NCBI RefSeq assembly: GCF_001678845.1
Contig: NZ_MAIQ01000003.1
Coordinates: 234,533-298,532, forward strand
From: Christensenella intestinihominis
Lineage (GTDB): Bacteria > Bacillota > Clostridia > Christensenellales > Christensenellaceae
Direction of reading: 5' to 3'
Length of the DNA stretch: 64,000 bases
Numbering within the stretch: position 1 is the first letter of the stretch; the number at the start of each line of letters is the position of its first letter. The notes under the pieces are model-generated. The model saw only the letters and a program-made list of their open reading frames with translations, was not told where the DNA came from and made no database searches. Position numbers and translations under genes: made by a program. Below are positions 34,085 through 41,843 of the stretch, one piece after another.

Positions 34085-34115
34085 TTGACTTGGAGTTTAC
34101 TCCAAGGGGTAGAGT
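34085..34115 (+). promoter_or_regulatory. MerR-type promoter with 19-base spacer
   Basis: TTGACT (34085-34090) and TAGAGT (34110-34115) are 19 bases apart, the over-long spacing on which MerR-family activators act. A perfect dyad, CTTGGAGT-TT-ACTCCAAG (34089-34106), lies within the spacer. The dyad matches the class of sites used by MerR regulators of aldehyde/ADH stress genes (AdhR/NmlR-like). No merR gene is present in the window, so the regulator is encoded elsewhere. Confidence 0.85.
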
Positions 34116-34163
34116 TTTTATATAGAGACAAAACCACAAGAAAAAAAACGGGAGGAAAATAAT

Positions 34164-35336
34164 ATGAAATACCAGATGTATATACCGACAAGGACATTAT
34201 TCGGCGCGGGCGAGCTCAACAACCTGAACATCCAGGAAATGCCGGGCAGGAAGGCGATGGTCGTTATTTCAAACGGCAAATCCGTCCGGGAGAACGGCGC
34301 GCTTGCGCGTACGGAGGAACAGCTGCACCTGGCCGGGGTGGAAACGGCGGTATTTGGCAAGGTGGAAGCCAATCCGCTTAAATCCACCGTGATGGAGGGG
34401 GCGGCGTTCGCAAGGGAAAACGGCTGCGATTTCGTGGTGGCGCTCGGCGGCGGGAGCGTGATGGACGCGGCCAAGATCATGGCGATGATGGCAACCAACC
34501 CCGGAGACCTGTGGGACTACGTGGCGGGAGGAACGGGAAAGAACAAGCCGCTTGAAAACAGGCCGCTGCCTGTGGTCTGCATTACCACCACGGCGGGAAC
34601 CGGTTCGGAGGTGGATGCGTGGGGCGTGGTGACCAACCCGGAAACGCAGGAAAAGATCGGCTGCGGCGGGATGGACAGTCTGTTCCCGGTGCTTGCCGTC
34701 GTCGACCCGGAGCTGATGACAACCGTGCCGCCGAAATTTACCGCATACCAGGGCTTTGACGCGCTGTTCCACAGCACGGAATGCTATATTTCCAAAGCCG
34801 CGAATCCTATGAGCGACATGGTGGCGCTGACCGCGATCGAAAATATCGCCAAATACCTGCCGGTGGCGGTGATGAACGGCGCGGACCTCAAAGCGCGCGA
34901 ACGGGTGGCCTTTGGCAACACCCTGTCCGGGTATGTGATGAGCCTCTCGTCCTGCACGAGCGAGCACTCCATGGAACACGCGCTGAGCGCTTTCCACCAG
35001 GAGCTTCCGCACGGCGCGGGCCTCATTATGCTTTCCCGCGCATATTACGAATACTTTATTGAAAAAGGCGTTTGCGGCGACAGGTTCGTCCGCATGGCAA
35101 GGGCGATGGGCATGGAAGCGGCAAAAAAGCCGGGGGATTTCCTCACCGCCCTCGTAAAGCTGCAGCAGGACTGCGGCGTGGCGGACCTTAAAATGTCCGA
35201 CTACGGGATTACGCGCGGCGAGCTTGAAGGCCTTGCCGTGAACGCGCGCGAAACGATGGGCGGGCTGTTTGCCGCCGATCCCTGCGAAATGCCGCACGCA
35301 GACTGCACGGCAATCTATGAAAGGGCCTACCGGTAA
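34164..35336 (+). CDS. Iron-containing alcohol dehydrogenase
   Basis: The protein has 390 residues and starts after GGGAGG. Group III ADH features are all visible: the nucleotide-binding GGGSVMDAAKIMA (about 94-106), TTAGTGSEVD, and the metal-binding histidines in the region CTSEHSMEHALSAFHQELPHGAGLIM (about 273-298). It reduces aldehydes or oxidises alcohols with NAD(P)H. It is the first gene downstream of the MerR-type promoter and is followed 17 bases later by a cupin gene. Detoxification of reactive aldehydes or quinones is a reasonable inference from that control region. Confidence 0.92.
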   Translation: MKYQMYIPTRTLFGAGELNNLNIQEMPGRKAMVVISNGKSVRENGALARTEEQLHLAGVETAVFGKVEANPLKSTVMEGAAFARENGCDFVVALGGGSVMDAAKIMAMMATNPGDLWDYVAGGTGKNKPLENRPLPVVCITTTAGTGSEVDAWGVVTNPETQEKIGCGGMDSLFPVLAVVDPELMTTVPPKFTAYQGFDALFHSTECYISKAANPMSDMVALTAIENIAKYLPVAVMNGADLKARERVAFGNTLSGYVMSLSSCTSEHSMEHALSAFHQELPHGAGLIMLSRAYYEYFIEKGVCGDRFVRMARAMGMEAAKKPGDFLTALVKLQQDCGVADLKMSDYGITRGELEGLAVNARETMGGLFAADPCEMPHADCTAIYERAYR

Positions 35337-35353
35337 GGAAGGGAGGATAAAAA

Positions 35354-35779
35354 ATGAGCGATCTTTCAAATAGTGTAATTTTTCCAAGGGGCGGGAAGCT
35401 GCCCGAAGCGGTCGGTAAAAATTTTACGGGACAGGCGTACCTTGAAATGCTTGCGGAGGGCGGCGGCGAATTTAATTGCCCGATCGGCAACGTGACCTTT
35501 GAGCCGGGCTGCCGCAACAACTGGCACAGGCATCCGGGCGGCCAGATATTGCTGGTGACCGGCGGACGGGGCTGGTACAAGGAGGAAGGAAAGCCCGCGC
35601 GGGAACTTCGCCCGGGAGACGTGGTTAAAATCCCGCCGGATGTGAAGCACTGGCACGGCGCGGCCAGGGACAGCTGGTTTGTGCACCTTTCCATCGAGAC
35701 CAACAGCAGCAGGGGCCCGGCGCAGTGGCTGGAGCCGGTGACGGACAGCGAATACGACAGGCTGGACCGGGAGAAATAG
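35354..35779 (+). CDS. Cupin-domain protein
   Basis: The protein has 141 residues with a single beta-barrel cupin. Motif 1 is NNWHRHPGGQILLVTGGRGWYKEEG (metal ligands H, H and a later E/Q) and motif 2 is PGDVVKIPPDVKHWHGA. Small cupins with WH-x-H commonly accompany carboxymuconolactone decarboxylase-like and flavodoxin-like proteins in redox-stress operons, as here. The ribosome binding site is GGGAGG. Enzymatic role is unknown. Confidence 0.85.
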   Translation: MSDLSNSVIFPRGGKLPEAVGKNFTGQAYLEMLAEGGGEFNCPIGNVTFEPGCRNNWHRHPGGQILLVTGGRGWYKEEGKPARELRPGDVVKIPPDVKHWHGAARDSWFVHLSIETNSSRGPAQWLEPVTDSEYDRLDREK

Positions 35780-35893
35780 ACGCCGCACATCCGGCCGCGA
35801 TGCTTCCGGGACGGGATGGGGCGGCAAAGCCGGCATAGTAGTGCGGGAGGTTCAAAAGAACCCGGCATCGGAACACATCGAAAAGGGGAGAAA

Positions 35894-36379
35894 ATGAATA
35901 TGAAAAATATATTGATCGCATACTATTCCCATTCGGGGAATACGGAAGAGCTTGCGGAGCTGATCCGCACGGAAACGGGAGGGACCCTGTTTGAAATCAG
36001 GCCGAAGGTTCCCTATCCCGCCGCATACCAGGCGGTGGTCAGCCAGGCAAAAGAGGAAATACACGCCGGGTTCCGCCCGGAAATCGGGGAGCCCGTCGAT
36101 ACGGGCGCGTATGACGTTGTGCTCGTCGGCTCGCCGAACTGGTGGAGCACGATAGCGCCCCCGGTCGCGTCGTTCCTCGAAGGCTGCGACCTTGCCGGGA
36201 AAACTGTCGTTCCGTTTTGTACGCACGGCGGGGGCGGTATGGCCGGGCTGGCGCGCGCGATGGAGGAACTCTGCCCGGACAGCGAAATGGCGGAGGGCTT
36301 TGCCGCCTATGGCAACAGCGGCCCGCGCGCCCGGGACGAAGTGGACGCATGGCTGCGTGCAATCGGCCTGAAGGGCTAA
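35894..36379 (+). CDS. Flavodoxin (first of two)
   Basis: The product is 161 residues from ATG 35894, preceded by AAGGGGAG. The FMN phosphate loop YYSHSGNTEELA (about 10-21) and the isoalloxazine-binding GSPNWWSTIAPPVASFL are visible, followed by VVPFCTHGGGGM. It is of the short-chain type that shuttles electrons or reduces quinones. It lies in the same operon as the iron-ADH and cupin. Confidence 0.88.
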   Translation: MNMKNILIAYYSHSGNTEELAELIRTETGGTLFEIRPKVPYPAAYQAVVSQAKEEIHAGFRPEIGEPVDTGAYDVVLVGSPNWWSTIAPPVASFLEGCDLAGKTVVPFCTHGGGGMAGLARAMEELCPDSEMAEGFAAYGNSGPRARDEVDAWLRAIGLKG

Positions 36380-36390
36380 GGGGGATGCGA

Positions 36391-36573
36391 ATGAACCGCG
36401 CGGAGAAAGGCAGGCGGAAGAAAAATGAATTATTTGGCGAAGCCCTTTCCGGCGCGGGCGGGCCAGACCCGGAATTGGTCTCGGCCATTATGCGGTGCCT
36501 GCCGTATATGGGCTTCCCGAGGACGCTGAACGCGCTTTCCTGCATCAACGAAATCCTGCCGGAGGCAGAGTAG
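36391..36573 (+). CDS. Mini carboxymuconolactone-decarboxylase-like protein (60 aa)
   Basis: This small gene starts at ATG 36391 six bases after AAGGGGG and ends seven bases before the second flavodoxin. The segment ELVSAIMRCLPYMGFPRTLNALSCINEILP matches the C-terminal third of carboxymuconolactone decarboxylase (AhpD-like) proteins, in which 'GFPRTLNAL' is characteristic. The catalytic C-x2-C half is absent. It may be a truncated remnant or a genuine small subunit; retention of a good ribosome binding site and operon position favours expression. Confidence 0.65.
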   Translation: MNRAEKGRRKKNELFGEALSGAGGPDPELVSAIMRCLPYMGFPRTLNALSCINEILPEAE

Positions 36574-36579
36574 GCCGTT

Positions 36580-37098
36580 ATGCTGTTACCGAAAAGAAGG
36601 AAACTACAAAATCCGCATATACTTGTCGCATATTTTTCCCGTTCGGGAAATACGCGCAGGCTGGCGGAGGTCATCTGCCGCCAGACCGGGGGAAGGCTGT
36701 TTGAAATACAGCCGCAAAATTCCTACCCGGCGTCATATGAAAAAACGGTGGTTCAGGCCCGCGAAGAAATACAAAAGGGGTTCCTGCCCGCGCTCCTGAA
36801 ACAGGCGGAAGGCTTTGATCAATATAAAACGGTGTTTATCGGCTCGCCGAACTGGTGGGGCACGCTTGCGCCCCCCGTTGCCTCTTTTCTGGCGGGGCGC
36901 GCCGCGGCGGGGAAGATACTCGTACCCTTCTGTACGCACGGCGGCAGCGGCGGCGAAGAAATTGGCGGGGAAATTGCCCGCCTGTGCCCGCAGGCCCGCG
37001 TTTTAAGCGCGTTTGAGGCATACGGTCCAAGGGTGAAAACAGGCGCGGTTAAAAAACAGCTGGGCAAATGGCTTCGCCGGATCGGTATGGTACGCTGA
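36580..37098 (+). CDS. Flavodoxin (second of two)
   Basis: The protein has 172 residues. AYFSRSGNTRRLA (phosphate loop) and GSPNWWGTLAPPVASFLAG parallel the flavodoxin at 35894, and EIQPQNSYPASYEKTVVQAREEIQKGF aligns with EIRPKVPYPAAYQAVVSQAKEEIHAGF, so the two are tandem duplicates. The C-terminus is more basic than in the first copy. The start codon ATG 36580 has only a distant GGAGG; coupling to the preceding small gene is likely. Confidence 0.85.
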   Translation: MLLPKRRKLQNPHILVAYFSRSGNTRRLAEVICRQTGGRLFEIQPQNSYPASYEKTVVQAREEIQKGFLPALLKQAEGFDQYKTVFIGSPNWWGTLAPPVASFLAGRAAAGKILVPFCTHGGSGGEEIGGEIARLCPQARVLSAFEAYGPRVKTGAVKKQLGKWLRRIGMVR

Positions 37099-37116
37099 AC
37101 GACTTGGAGGAAACCG

Positions 37117-37752
37117 ATGGATTTTGCAAAGATAAAAAACGGAAGGGCCTACCAGGCGCTGCGCGATCTGTGGATGAAGCGCGGAAAAAAGGAGGACGAA
37201 CGGCTGGGGGTGGATTTTTCCCTTTGGGAGGAGCCGGAGCAAGCAGGGTTTGATCCAGCCCGCGGAAACCGCTACCAGCCTTCTACGGACGGCCTTACGG
37301 AGGTGCTGGGAAGGCTGCCGGTCAGGGAGACAGATGCGATCATCGATATCGGCTGCGGCAAGGGAAGGGCAATGCACCTGATGAGCGCCTTCCCGTTCCG
37401 GAGGATAGACGGGATAGACCTGTCGGAGGAGTTGTGCAGGACGGCGCACAAAAATTTCAGCGCGCTCGGCCTTCGGCACTGCCGGGTATGCTGCCGGAAC
37501 GCGGCGGCATTCGAGCAGTATGACGATTACAATTATTTCTACCTGTTTAATTCCTTTCCGGCGGCGGTGTTCCGCAAGATGCTCAACCACATCCTGTACA
37601 GCATCGCAAGGAGGCCGCGGAAGGTATACTTTATTTACCTGAACCCGGTATGCCACGAGGTATTAACGGAAACCGGCGTTTTCCGGCTGCTGTTCCGGAA
37701 AGGGCACCCGGTGAAGTGGTTCCGCTATCATTGCTATACCAATGAAATATAA
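37117..37752 (+). CDS. Class I SAM-dependent methyltransferase
   Basis: The protein has 211 residues and starts after GGAGG. Motif I is IIDIGCGKGRAMHLM (about residues 72-86), followed by the acidic residue of motif II (RIDGIDLSEEL). The sequence YNYFYLFNSFPAAVFRKML is the region after motif III. Substrate is unknown. It lies 18 bases after the second flavodoxin and is probably the last enzyme of the MerR-controlled operon. Confidence 0.82.
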   Translation: MDFAKIKNGRAYQALRDLWMKRGKKEDERLGVDFSLWEEPEQAGFDPARGNRYQPSTDGLTEVLGRLPVRETDAIIDIGCGKGRAMHLMSAFPFRRIDGIDLSEELCRTAHKNFSALGLRHCRVCCRNAAAFEQYDDYNYFYLFNSFPAAVFRKMLNHILYSIARRPRKVYFIYLNPVCHEVLTETGVFRLLFRKGHPVKWFRYHCYTNEI

Positions 37753-37778
37753 ATGCGGCGCGTAATAAATAGTAATAT

Positions 37779-38102
37779 ATGCAGGAACAAAAAGAGGATA
37801 TGCGGGGCAGGCTGTCGGGTGAATGCCGGATGTATGTCATGGTAAAGGCCGGGAATGAAATGCTACACTTTGATTCCGCGGAGATGTATAATGATAAGAA
37901 AACGGACTGGGCTTATGCGTGCCAACAGTGGGATGCGCCGCCCGCGCGTATCGACGGCGAAATCCGCGGGGACGATCCGGCTGTCCTCCAGGCAATCGCA
38001 AACGGGCAATCGCGGGACGGGATCGCCTATGGGACAGTCAAAAAGAAGGGGATCGGGCAGTATACCCTCGCGTGGAGCTATGCGCCGCAGGAAGGAAAAT
38101 GA
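37779..38102 (+). CDS. Small protein of unknown function
   Basis: The open frame encodes up to 107 residues and overlaps nothing; the next ATG follows its stop by one base. I recognise no family. It has no signal peptide or membrane segment. The start is unresolved: ATG 37779 lacks a ribosome binding site, while ATG 37800 and ATG 37830 are in-frame alternatives with weak purine-rich sequence. Tight spacing to the next gene supports it being real. Confidence 0.5.
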   Translation: MQEQKEDMRGRLSGECRMYVMVKAGNEMLHFDSAEMYNDKKTDWAYACQQWDAPPARIDGEIRGDDPAVLQAIANGQSRDGIAYGTVKKKGIGQYTLAWSYAPQEGK

Positions 38103-38103
38103 A

Positions 38104-38412
38104 ATGGAACGGGAAACGCCGACACCCGAGCAAAAGAAGTTTATTAAAATCAAGCTGGTGGCGATATGGCTGCCGATTGTGTGGGGTTTGGGCTATTGTT
38201 TCACGGCCGTTAATTTTCCCTTTATGTGGCTATGGCTGCCGGACATTGCGTTTGCCGTTATCCAGATGGTTTGCTGCGCAACGGCAATCGCGCTCAGCAT
38301 CTACTACCTGGCAAATTACAGCAGGACGGATGGGCGGATGATGGCGGCCGTATTATGTATTGCGTTTAACCTGCTTGTATTTACATCCTTTTTGATCGGA
38401 TGTCTTACGTAA
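38104..38412 (+). CDS. Small integral membrane protein (102 aa)
   Basis: It starts at ATG 38104, seven bases after AGGAAGGA. Three hydrophobic helices (about 20-36, 42-64 and 78-98) follow a charged N-terminus (MERETPTPEQKKFIKIK). No family is recognised. It ends 25 bases before a strong terminator and closes the rightward unit that began with the MerR-type promoter, though an additional internal promoter cannot be excluded. Confidence 0.6.
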   Translation: MERETPTPEQKKFIKIKLVAIWLPIVWGLGYCFTAVNFPFMWLWLPDIAFAVIQMVCCATAIALSIYYLANYSRTDGRMMAAVLCIAFNLLVFTSFLIGCLT

Positions 38413-38437
38413 AGGAATGGGGCATTCTGAAACATAA

Positions 38438-38473
38438 AAACCCGTGGCGGATGAAACCATCCGCCACGGGTTT
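38438..38473. terminator. Bidirectional terminator
   Basis: A perfect 16-base stem, AAACCCGTGGCGGATG / CATCCGCCACGGGTTT, with a four-base loop lies between the convergent small membrane protein gene and copA. T-rich ends on both strands suit termination in both directions. Confidence 0.9.
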
Positions 38474-38486
38474 GCGTTTCCGCGGT

Positions 38487-38702
38487 TTATGCGTTTTCAC
38501 AGCTTACGAGCGTATAGCCCGCGTCCGCGATGGCGTCCGCAAACACCTGCCCGGGCACGTCCTTTGAAAGGGTAACGACGGCCTGCTTTTTTTCAAGGTC
38601 CACCTCCGCGCCTGTAACGCCGTCAAGCGCCAGGAGCGTTTTTTGCACGTTCATCCGGCAGTGCGCGCACATCATTCCGTCAATCGTCAATATTTTTTTC
38701 AT
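38487..38702 (-). CDS. Possible nested copper chaperone (CopZ-like) from an internal start in copA
   Basis: Within copA, codon 797 is an ATG preceded by AAAGGA at nine bases (38717-38712 on the minus strand). The resulting 71-residue product, MKKILTIDGMMCAHC..., is a complete HMA-domain chaperone with CxxC. It is in frame with copA, so both a fused domain and a free chaperone could be made from one message. This is inferred from sequence only; the site could also be the relic of a former separate copZ gene. Confidence 0.4.
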   Translation of the reverse strand: MKKILTIDGMMCAHCRMNVQKTLLALDGVTGAEVDLEKKQAVVTLSKDVPGQVFADAIADAGYTLVSCENA

Positions 38703-41090
38703 CACAGTTTGTCCTTTCGCGTTTTCCGCCGCTTTTGCGGCGGTATTTTGTTCCGCGCCCGAAAGCGCTTTGGACGCGGGAGTTACCGTTTTGTTTTTAT
38801 CCTTAAAGAACCGGAGCCGCAGCGCGTTCAAGACGACGCAGACGGAGCTCAGGCTCATGGCGGCGGAGCCGATCATCGGGCTTAAACGGATGCCGAACGC
38901 CGGGAACAGCACGCCCGCCGCAAGCGGGATGCCGAGCACGTTATAGAAGAAGGCCCAAAACAGGTTCTGGTGGATGTTGCGCACCACCGCCTTGCTGAGG
39001 TCGATGGCCGTCGCCACGTCGAACAGGGAATCCTTCATCAGCACCACGTCCGCCGATTCGATGGCGATATCCGTACCCGCGCCGATGGCAATGCCGATAT
39101 CCGCACGGGTGAGCGCGGGCGCGTCGTTCACGCCGTCGCCCACCATGGCGACCTTGTGGCCCTTCTCCTGGAGCGCGCGCACGCTTGCCTCCTTATCCGC
39201 GGGCAGCACGTCCGCAATGGCTTCCTCCACGCCGACCTCCTTGCGGATGGCTTCCGCGGTCACGCGGTTGTCGCCCGTCAGCATCACGACGTGCAGGCCC
39301 ATCCTGCGGAACCGCTCGATAGCCGCGCGGCTGTCCTCGCGGATGGTGTCCGCCACGGCGATCACGCCGAGGAGGCTTCCGTCCGCCGCAAACAGCAGGG
39401 GCGTCTTGCCCTCGCCCGCAAGGCGTTCCGCAATTGCTTTTGCTTCCGTGTTTTCGCGGAGGCCGGATTCTTCCATAAAAGCAAGGTTGCCCGCCACATA
39501 CCGCCGTCCGTTTACGAGCGCGCGGATGCCGCGGCCCGCCTGTGCCTCGAAGTCCCCGGCGCGGGGCACGCTAAGCCCCTGCGCCTGCGCTTTTTCCACC
39601 ACCGCCTGCGCGAGCGGATGCTCGCTTCCAGCTTCCGCCGCCGCCGCTTCCGCGAGGAATTCGTTTTCCGTCAGGGAAGAATCCAGCAGCACGATATCCG
39701 TGACCGACGGATGGCCGGAGGTAATGGTTCCGGTTTTATCGAGCACAATGGTGTCCACGGAGTGCAGGTTCTCGAGGCTTTCCGCCGATTTAATCAGGAT
39801 GCCCTGCTCGGCGGCCTTCCCGGTGCCCACCATGATGGCGACCGGCGTCGCCAGCCCAAGAGCGCACGGGCACGAGATGACCAGTACGGAAATGGCGTTT
39901 CCGAAGGCGAATTCAAAGCCTTGCCCCGCCACCAGCCACACGATGACCGTCGCGATGGCGATGGCGATCACGACGGGCACGAAGACGCCGCTGACACGGT
40001 CCGCAAGGCGCGCGATCGGCGCCTTGGAATTCCCGGCCTCGTCCACCAGCCGTATGATCTGCGCGAGCGTCGTATCCTCGCCCACACGGGAGGCCTCGAA
40101 CCGGAAGGTTCCGTTTTTGTTGATGGTCGCGGAAATCACGGTGTCGCCGGGGTTTTTCTCCACAGGGACGCTTTCGCCGGTGATGGCCGCCTGGTCCACA
40201 TAGCCGTAGCCCTCGGTGATGACGCCGTCCACGGGAATGCTTTCCCCCGGACGGATGACAACGATGTCGCCCGCCTGGACCTGCTCGGCGGGAATTACGA
40301 GCTCCTCGCCGCCGCGGACAACGGACGCCGTTTTGGGCGCGAGGTCAACAAGCTTGCCGAGCGCGTCCGAGGTCTTGGATTTGGAACGTGCCTCGAGGTA
40401 TTTTCCTACGGTGACCAGCGTCAAAATCATGGCGGCGGATTCAAAATACAGCGCGTGCGCATATTCGTGCACCAGCGCCATATCGCCGTGCCCGAGGCCG
40501 TACGCCATGCGGTACATGGCAAAAATACCATATACCAGCGACGCGCCCGCGCCGACGGCAACCAGCGAATCCATATTGGGGGCGCGGGAAGCGAGCGCCT
40601 TGAATCCGTTTTTAAAGAAATGCCCGTTGATAACGATGATCGGGATTGTGATAAGCAGCTGTGTCAGCGCCGAAATCAGCGAGTTTTCCATGCCCACAAG
40701 GAACCCGGGCGCCGGAAGCCCCATCATCGGCCCCATCGCCACATACATCAGGGGAATCAAAAGGATAACGGAAGAGATAAGCCGCCGCTTCATTGCCTCG
40801 CGGCCGTCGTCCGCGAGCTTTTGCCGGGCTTCCCACTCGCTGCGGAAGCCGCCCTGCCGGGCGCTTTCCGTTTCGCTGCCGTGGAGGGAAGCGCCGTAAC
40901 CGATTCCCTCCACGGCTTCTATAATTTTTTCCGGGGTCAGCTTCGCCTCGTCATAGGTAACCGTCATGCGGTTGGCGAGCAGGCTGACGTCCACATCGCT
41001 CACGCCGGGAAGCTTTTGCACAATGCGGGTAATGTTGGCCTGGCATGCCGCGCAGGTCATCCCGGTGATGTTGAATTTTTCTGTTTTCAA
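38487..41090 (-). CDS. copA: Copper-translocating P-type ATPase with N- and C-terminal metal-binding domains
   Basis: The protein has 867 residues. The N-terminal HMA domain carries GMTCAACQANI. The core has ITGES (actuator), the CPC ion motif SCPCALG, the phosphorylation site DKTGTITSG, SEHPLAQ and MVGDGVNDAPAL. These mark a P1B-1 Cu(I) exporter. Unusually a second HMA domain (DGMMCAHCRMNV) follows the last membrane helices, in the position of a fused CopZ chaperone. The start is TTG 41090, preceded by GGAGG. It is the second gene of the csoR-copA operon, 13 bases after csoR, and is controlled by the CsoR operator at 41499-41519. Confidence 0.93.
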   Translation of the reverse strand: MKTEKFNITGMTCAACQANITRIVQKLPGVSDVDVSLLANRMTVTYDEAKLTPEKIIEAVEGIGYGASLHGSETESARQGGFRSEWEARQKLADDGREAMKRRLISSVILLIPLMYVAMGPMMGLPAPGFLVGMENSLISALTQLLITIPIIVINGHFFKNGFKALASRAPNMDSLVAVGAGASLVYGIFAMYRMAYGLGHGDMALVHEYAHALYFESAAMILTLVTVGKYLEARSKSKTSDALGKLVDLAPKTASVVRGGEELVIPAEQVQAGDIVVIRPGESIPVDGVITEGYGYVDQAAITGESVPVEKNPGDTVISATINKNGTFRFEASRVGEDTTLAQIIRLVDEAGNSKAPIARLADRVSGVFVPVVIAIAIATVIVWLVAGQGFEFAFGNAISVLVISCPCALGLATPVAIMVGTGKAAEQGILIKSAESLENLHSVDTIVLDKTGTITSGHPSVTDIVLLDSSLTENEFLAEAAAAEAGSEHPLAQAVVEKAQAQGLSVPRAGDFEAQAGRGIRALVNGRRYVAGNLAFMEESGLRENTEAKAIAERLAGEGKTPLLFAADGSLLGVIAVADTIREDSRAAIERFRRMGLHVVMLTGDNRVTAEAIRKEVGVEEAIADVLPADKEASVRALQEKGHKVAMVGDGVNDAPALTRADIGIAIGAGTDIAIESADVVLMKDSLFDVATAIDLSKAVVRNIHQNLFWAFFYNVLGIPLAAGVLFPAFGIRLSPMIGSAAMSLSSVCVVLNALRLRFFKDKNKTVTPASKALSGAEQNTAAKAAENAKGQTVMKKILTIDGMMCAHCRMNVQKTLLALDGVTGAEVDLEKKQAVVTLSKDVPGQVFADAIADAGYTLVSCENA

Positions 41091-41103
41091 GCTTACCGCC
41101 TCC

Positions 41104-41424
41104 TTACTTCAACTTTTTGACCAGCTCTACCGCTTCATCCACAATGCCGGTGTTTCCCTTGCGGATTTCCTCCACCACGCACGTCTCCATGTGGTCCTGC
41201 AAAACCAGGTAGCCAAACGACTGGAGCGCGCTTTCAACAGCTGCGACCTGCGTGAGGATATCCCCGCAGTAGCGGTTTTCATCCAGCATTTTGCCGATGC
41301 CGGAAAGCTGGCCTGCCATCCGGTTCAAGCGGTTCTTTAAAAGGCGCAGCTCTTCCCCGCTGCGCGGTGTGGTTTTCTGGTGGCATGCGCACTGCGCGTC
41401 CATATTGTTTTGTTTGTTTTCCAT
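41104..41424 (-). CDS. csoR: Copper-sensing repressor CsoR
   Basis: The product is 106 residues from ATG 41424, six bases after GGAGG; an in-frame GTG at 41439 is less likely. The all-helical DUF156/CsoR fold is indicated by LKNRLNRMAGQLSGIGKMLDENRYCGDILTQ and LQSFGYLVLQDHMETCVVEEI. The Cu(I) ligands Cys, His and Cys of the CsoR triad are in RYCGD and HMETC. It derepresses copA when bound to Cu(I). An additional Cys/His-rich N-terminal tail (CACH) is present. Confidence 0.92.
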   Translation of the reverse strand: MENKQNNMDAQCACHQKTTPRSGEELRLLKNRLNRMAGQLSGIGKMLDENRYCGDILTQVAAVESALQSFGYLVLQDHMETCVVEEIRKGNTGIVDEAVELVKKLK

Positions 41425-41495
41425 CGGCGTCCTCCGCACTGCACAATATTTGATACCGTATCAATACCCCGTACAGGTATTAAATAACAACAATT

Positions 41496-41524
41496 ATAAT
41501 ATACCCCCATGGGGTATATGTCAA
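41496..41524 (-). promoter_or_regulatory. csoR-copA promoter with CsoR operator in the spacer
   Basis: On the minus strand TTGACA (41524-41519) and TATTAT (41501-41496) are 17 bases apart. The dyad ATATACCCC-cat-GGGGTATAT (41499-41519) fills the spacer and matches the G/C-tract palindromes bound by CsoR. Confidence 0.88.
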
Positions 41525-41577
41525 ACAGGAATGCAGCAAAAAAGAAGCGCGCCTTGGCCTGCGGATAAAGAGGATTC

Positions 41578-41606
41578 TTGAAATTGTGCGGCGGGGACGG
41601 TATAGT
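41578..41606 (+). promoter_or_regulatory. Promoter upstream of the wall-anchored repeat protein
   Basis: TTGAAA and TATAGT are spaced by 17 bases. The predicted leader to the ATG at 41844 is about 230 bases and contains no gene I can support. The remainder of the 419-base gap between csoR and 41844 holds only this promoter and the CsoR operator. Confidence 0.6.
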
Positions 41607-41843
41607 AGTATAAAAAGGATTAATAGGCGGCCTTGCCGCAATCAACGGCAAAAGAACGGGTGTCAACCGGCTGCCCGGGGCAATTTTTACCGATCATGCC
41701 TTATTTCGTCCCGTTTGTTCCGGAAACGGGACATTTGGGGAACCTCCGGCGTATAATAAGTAAAGCAAACGGCTGTCCGGCACAGGGGCCGGCGGCTGTT
41801 TCAGATAACAAGTAAAAAAGATATTGACTCGGGAGGAAAAATA

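Noticed and set aside
38970..41120. 716-codon plus-strand frame opposite copA
   Set aside because: The minus strand encodes a complete CopA with all catalytic motifs; the opposite frame is His/Arg/Asp-rich with no recognisable domain or start signal.
41633..41815. 60-codon frame before the wall-anchored repeat protein
   Set aside because: It has no ribosome binding site and no recognisable features; it lies in the probable leader of the 41844 gene.
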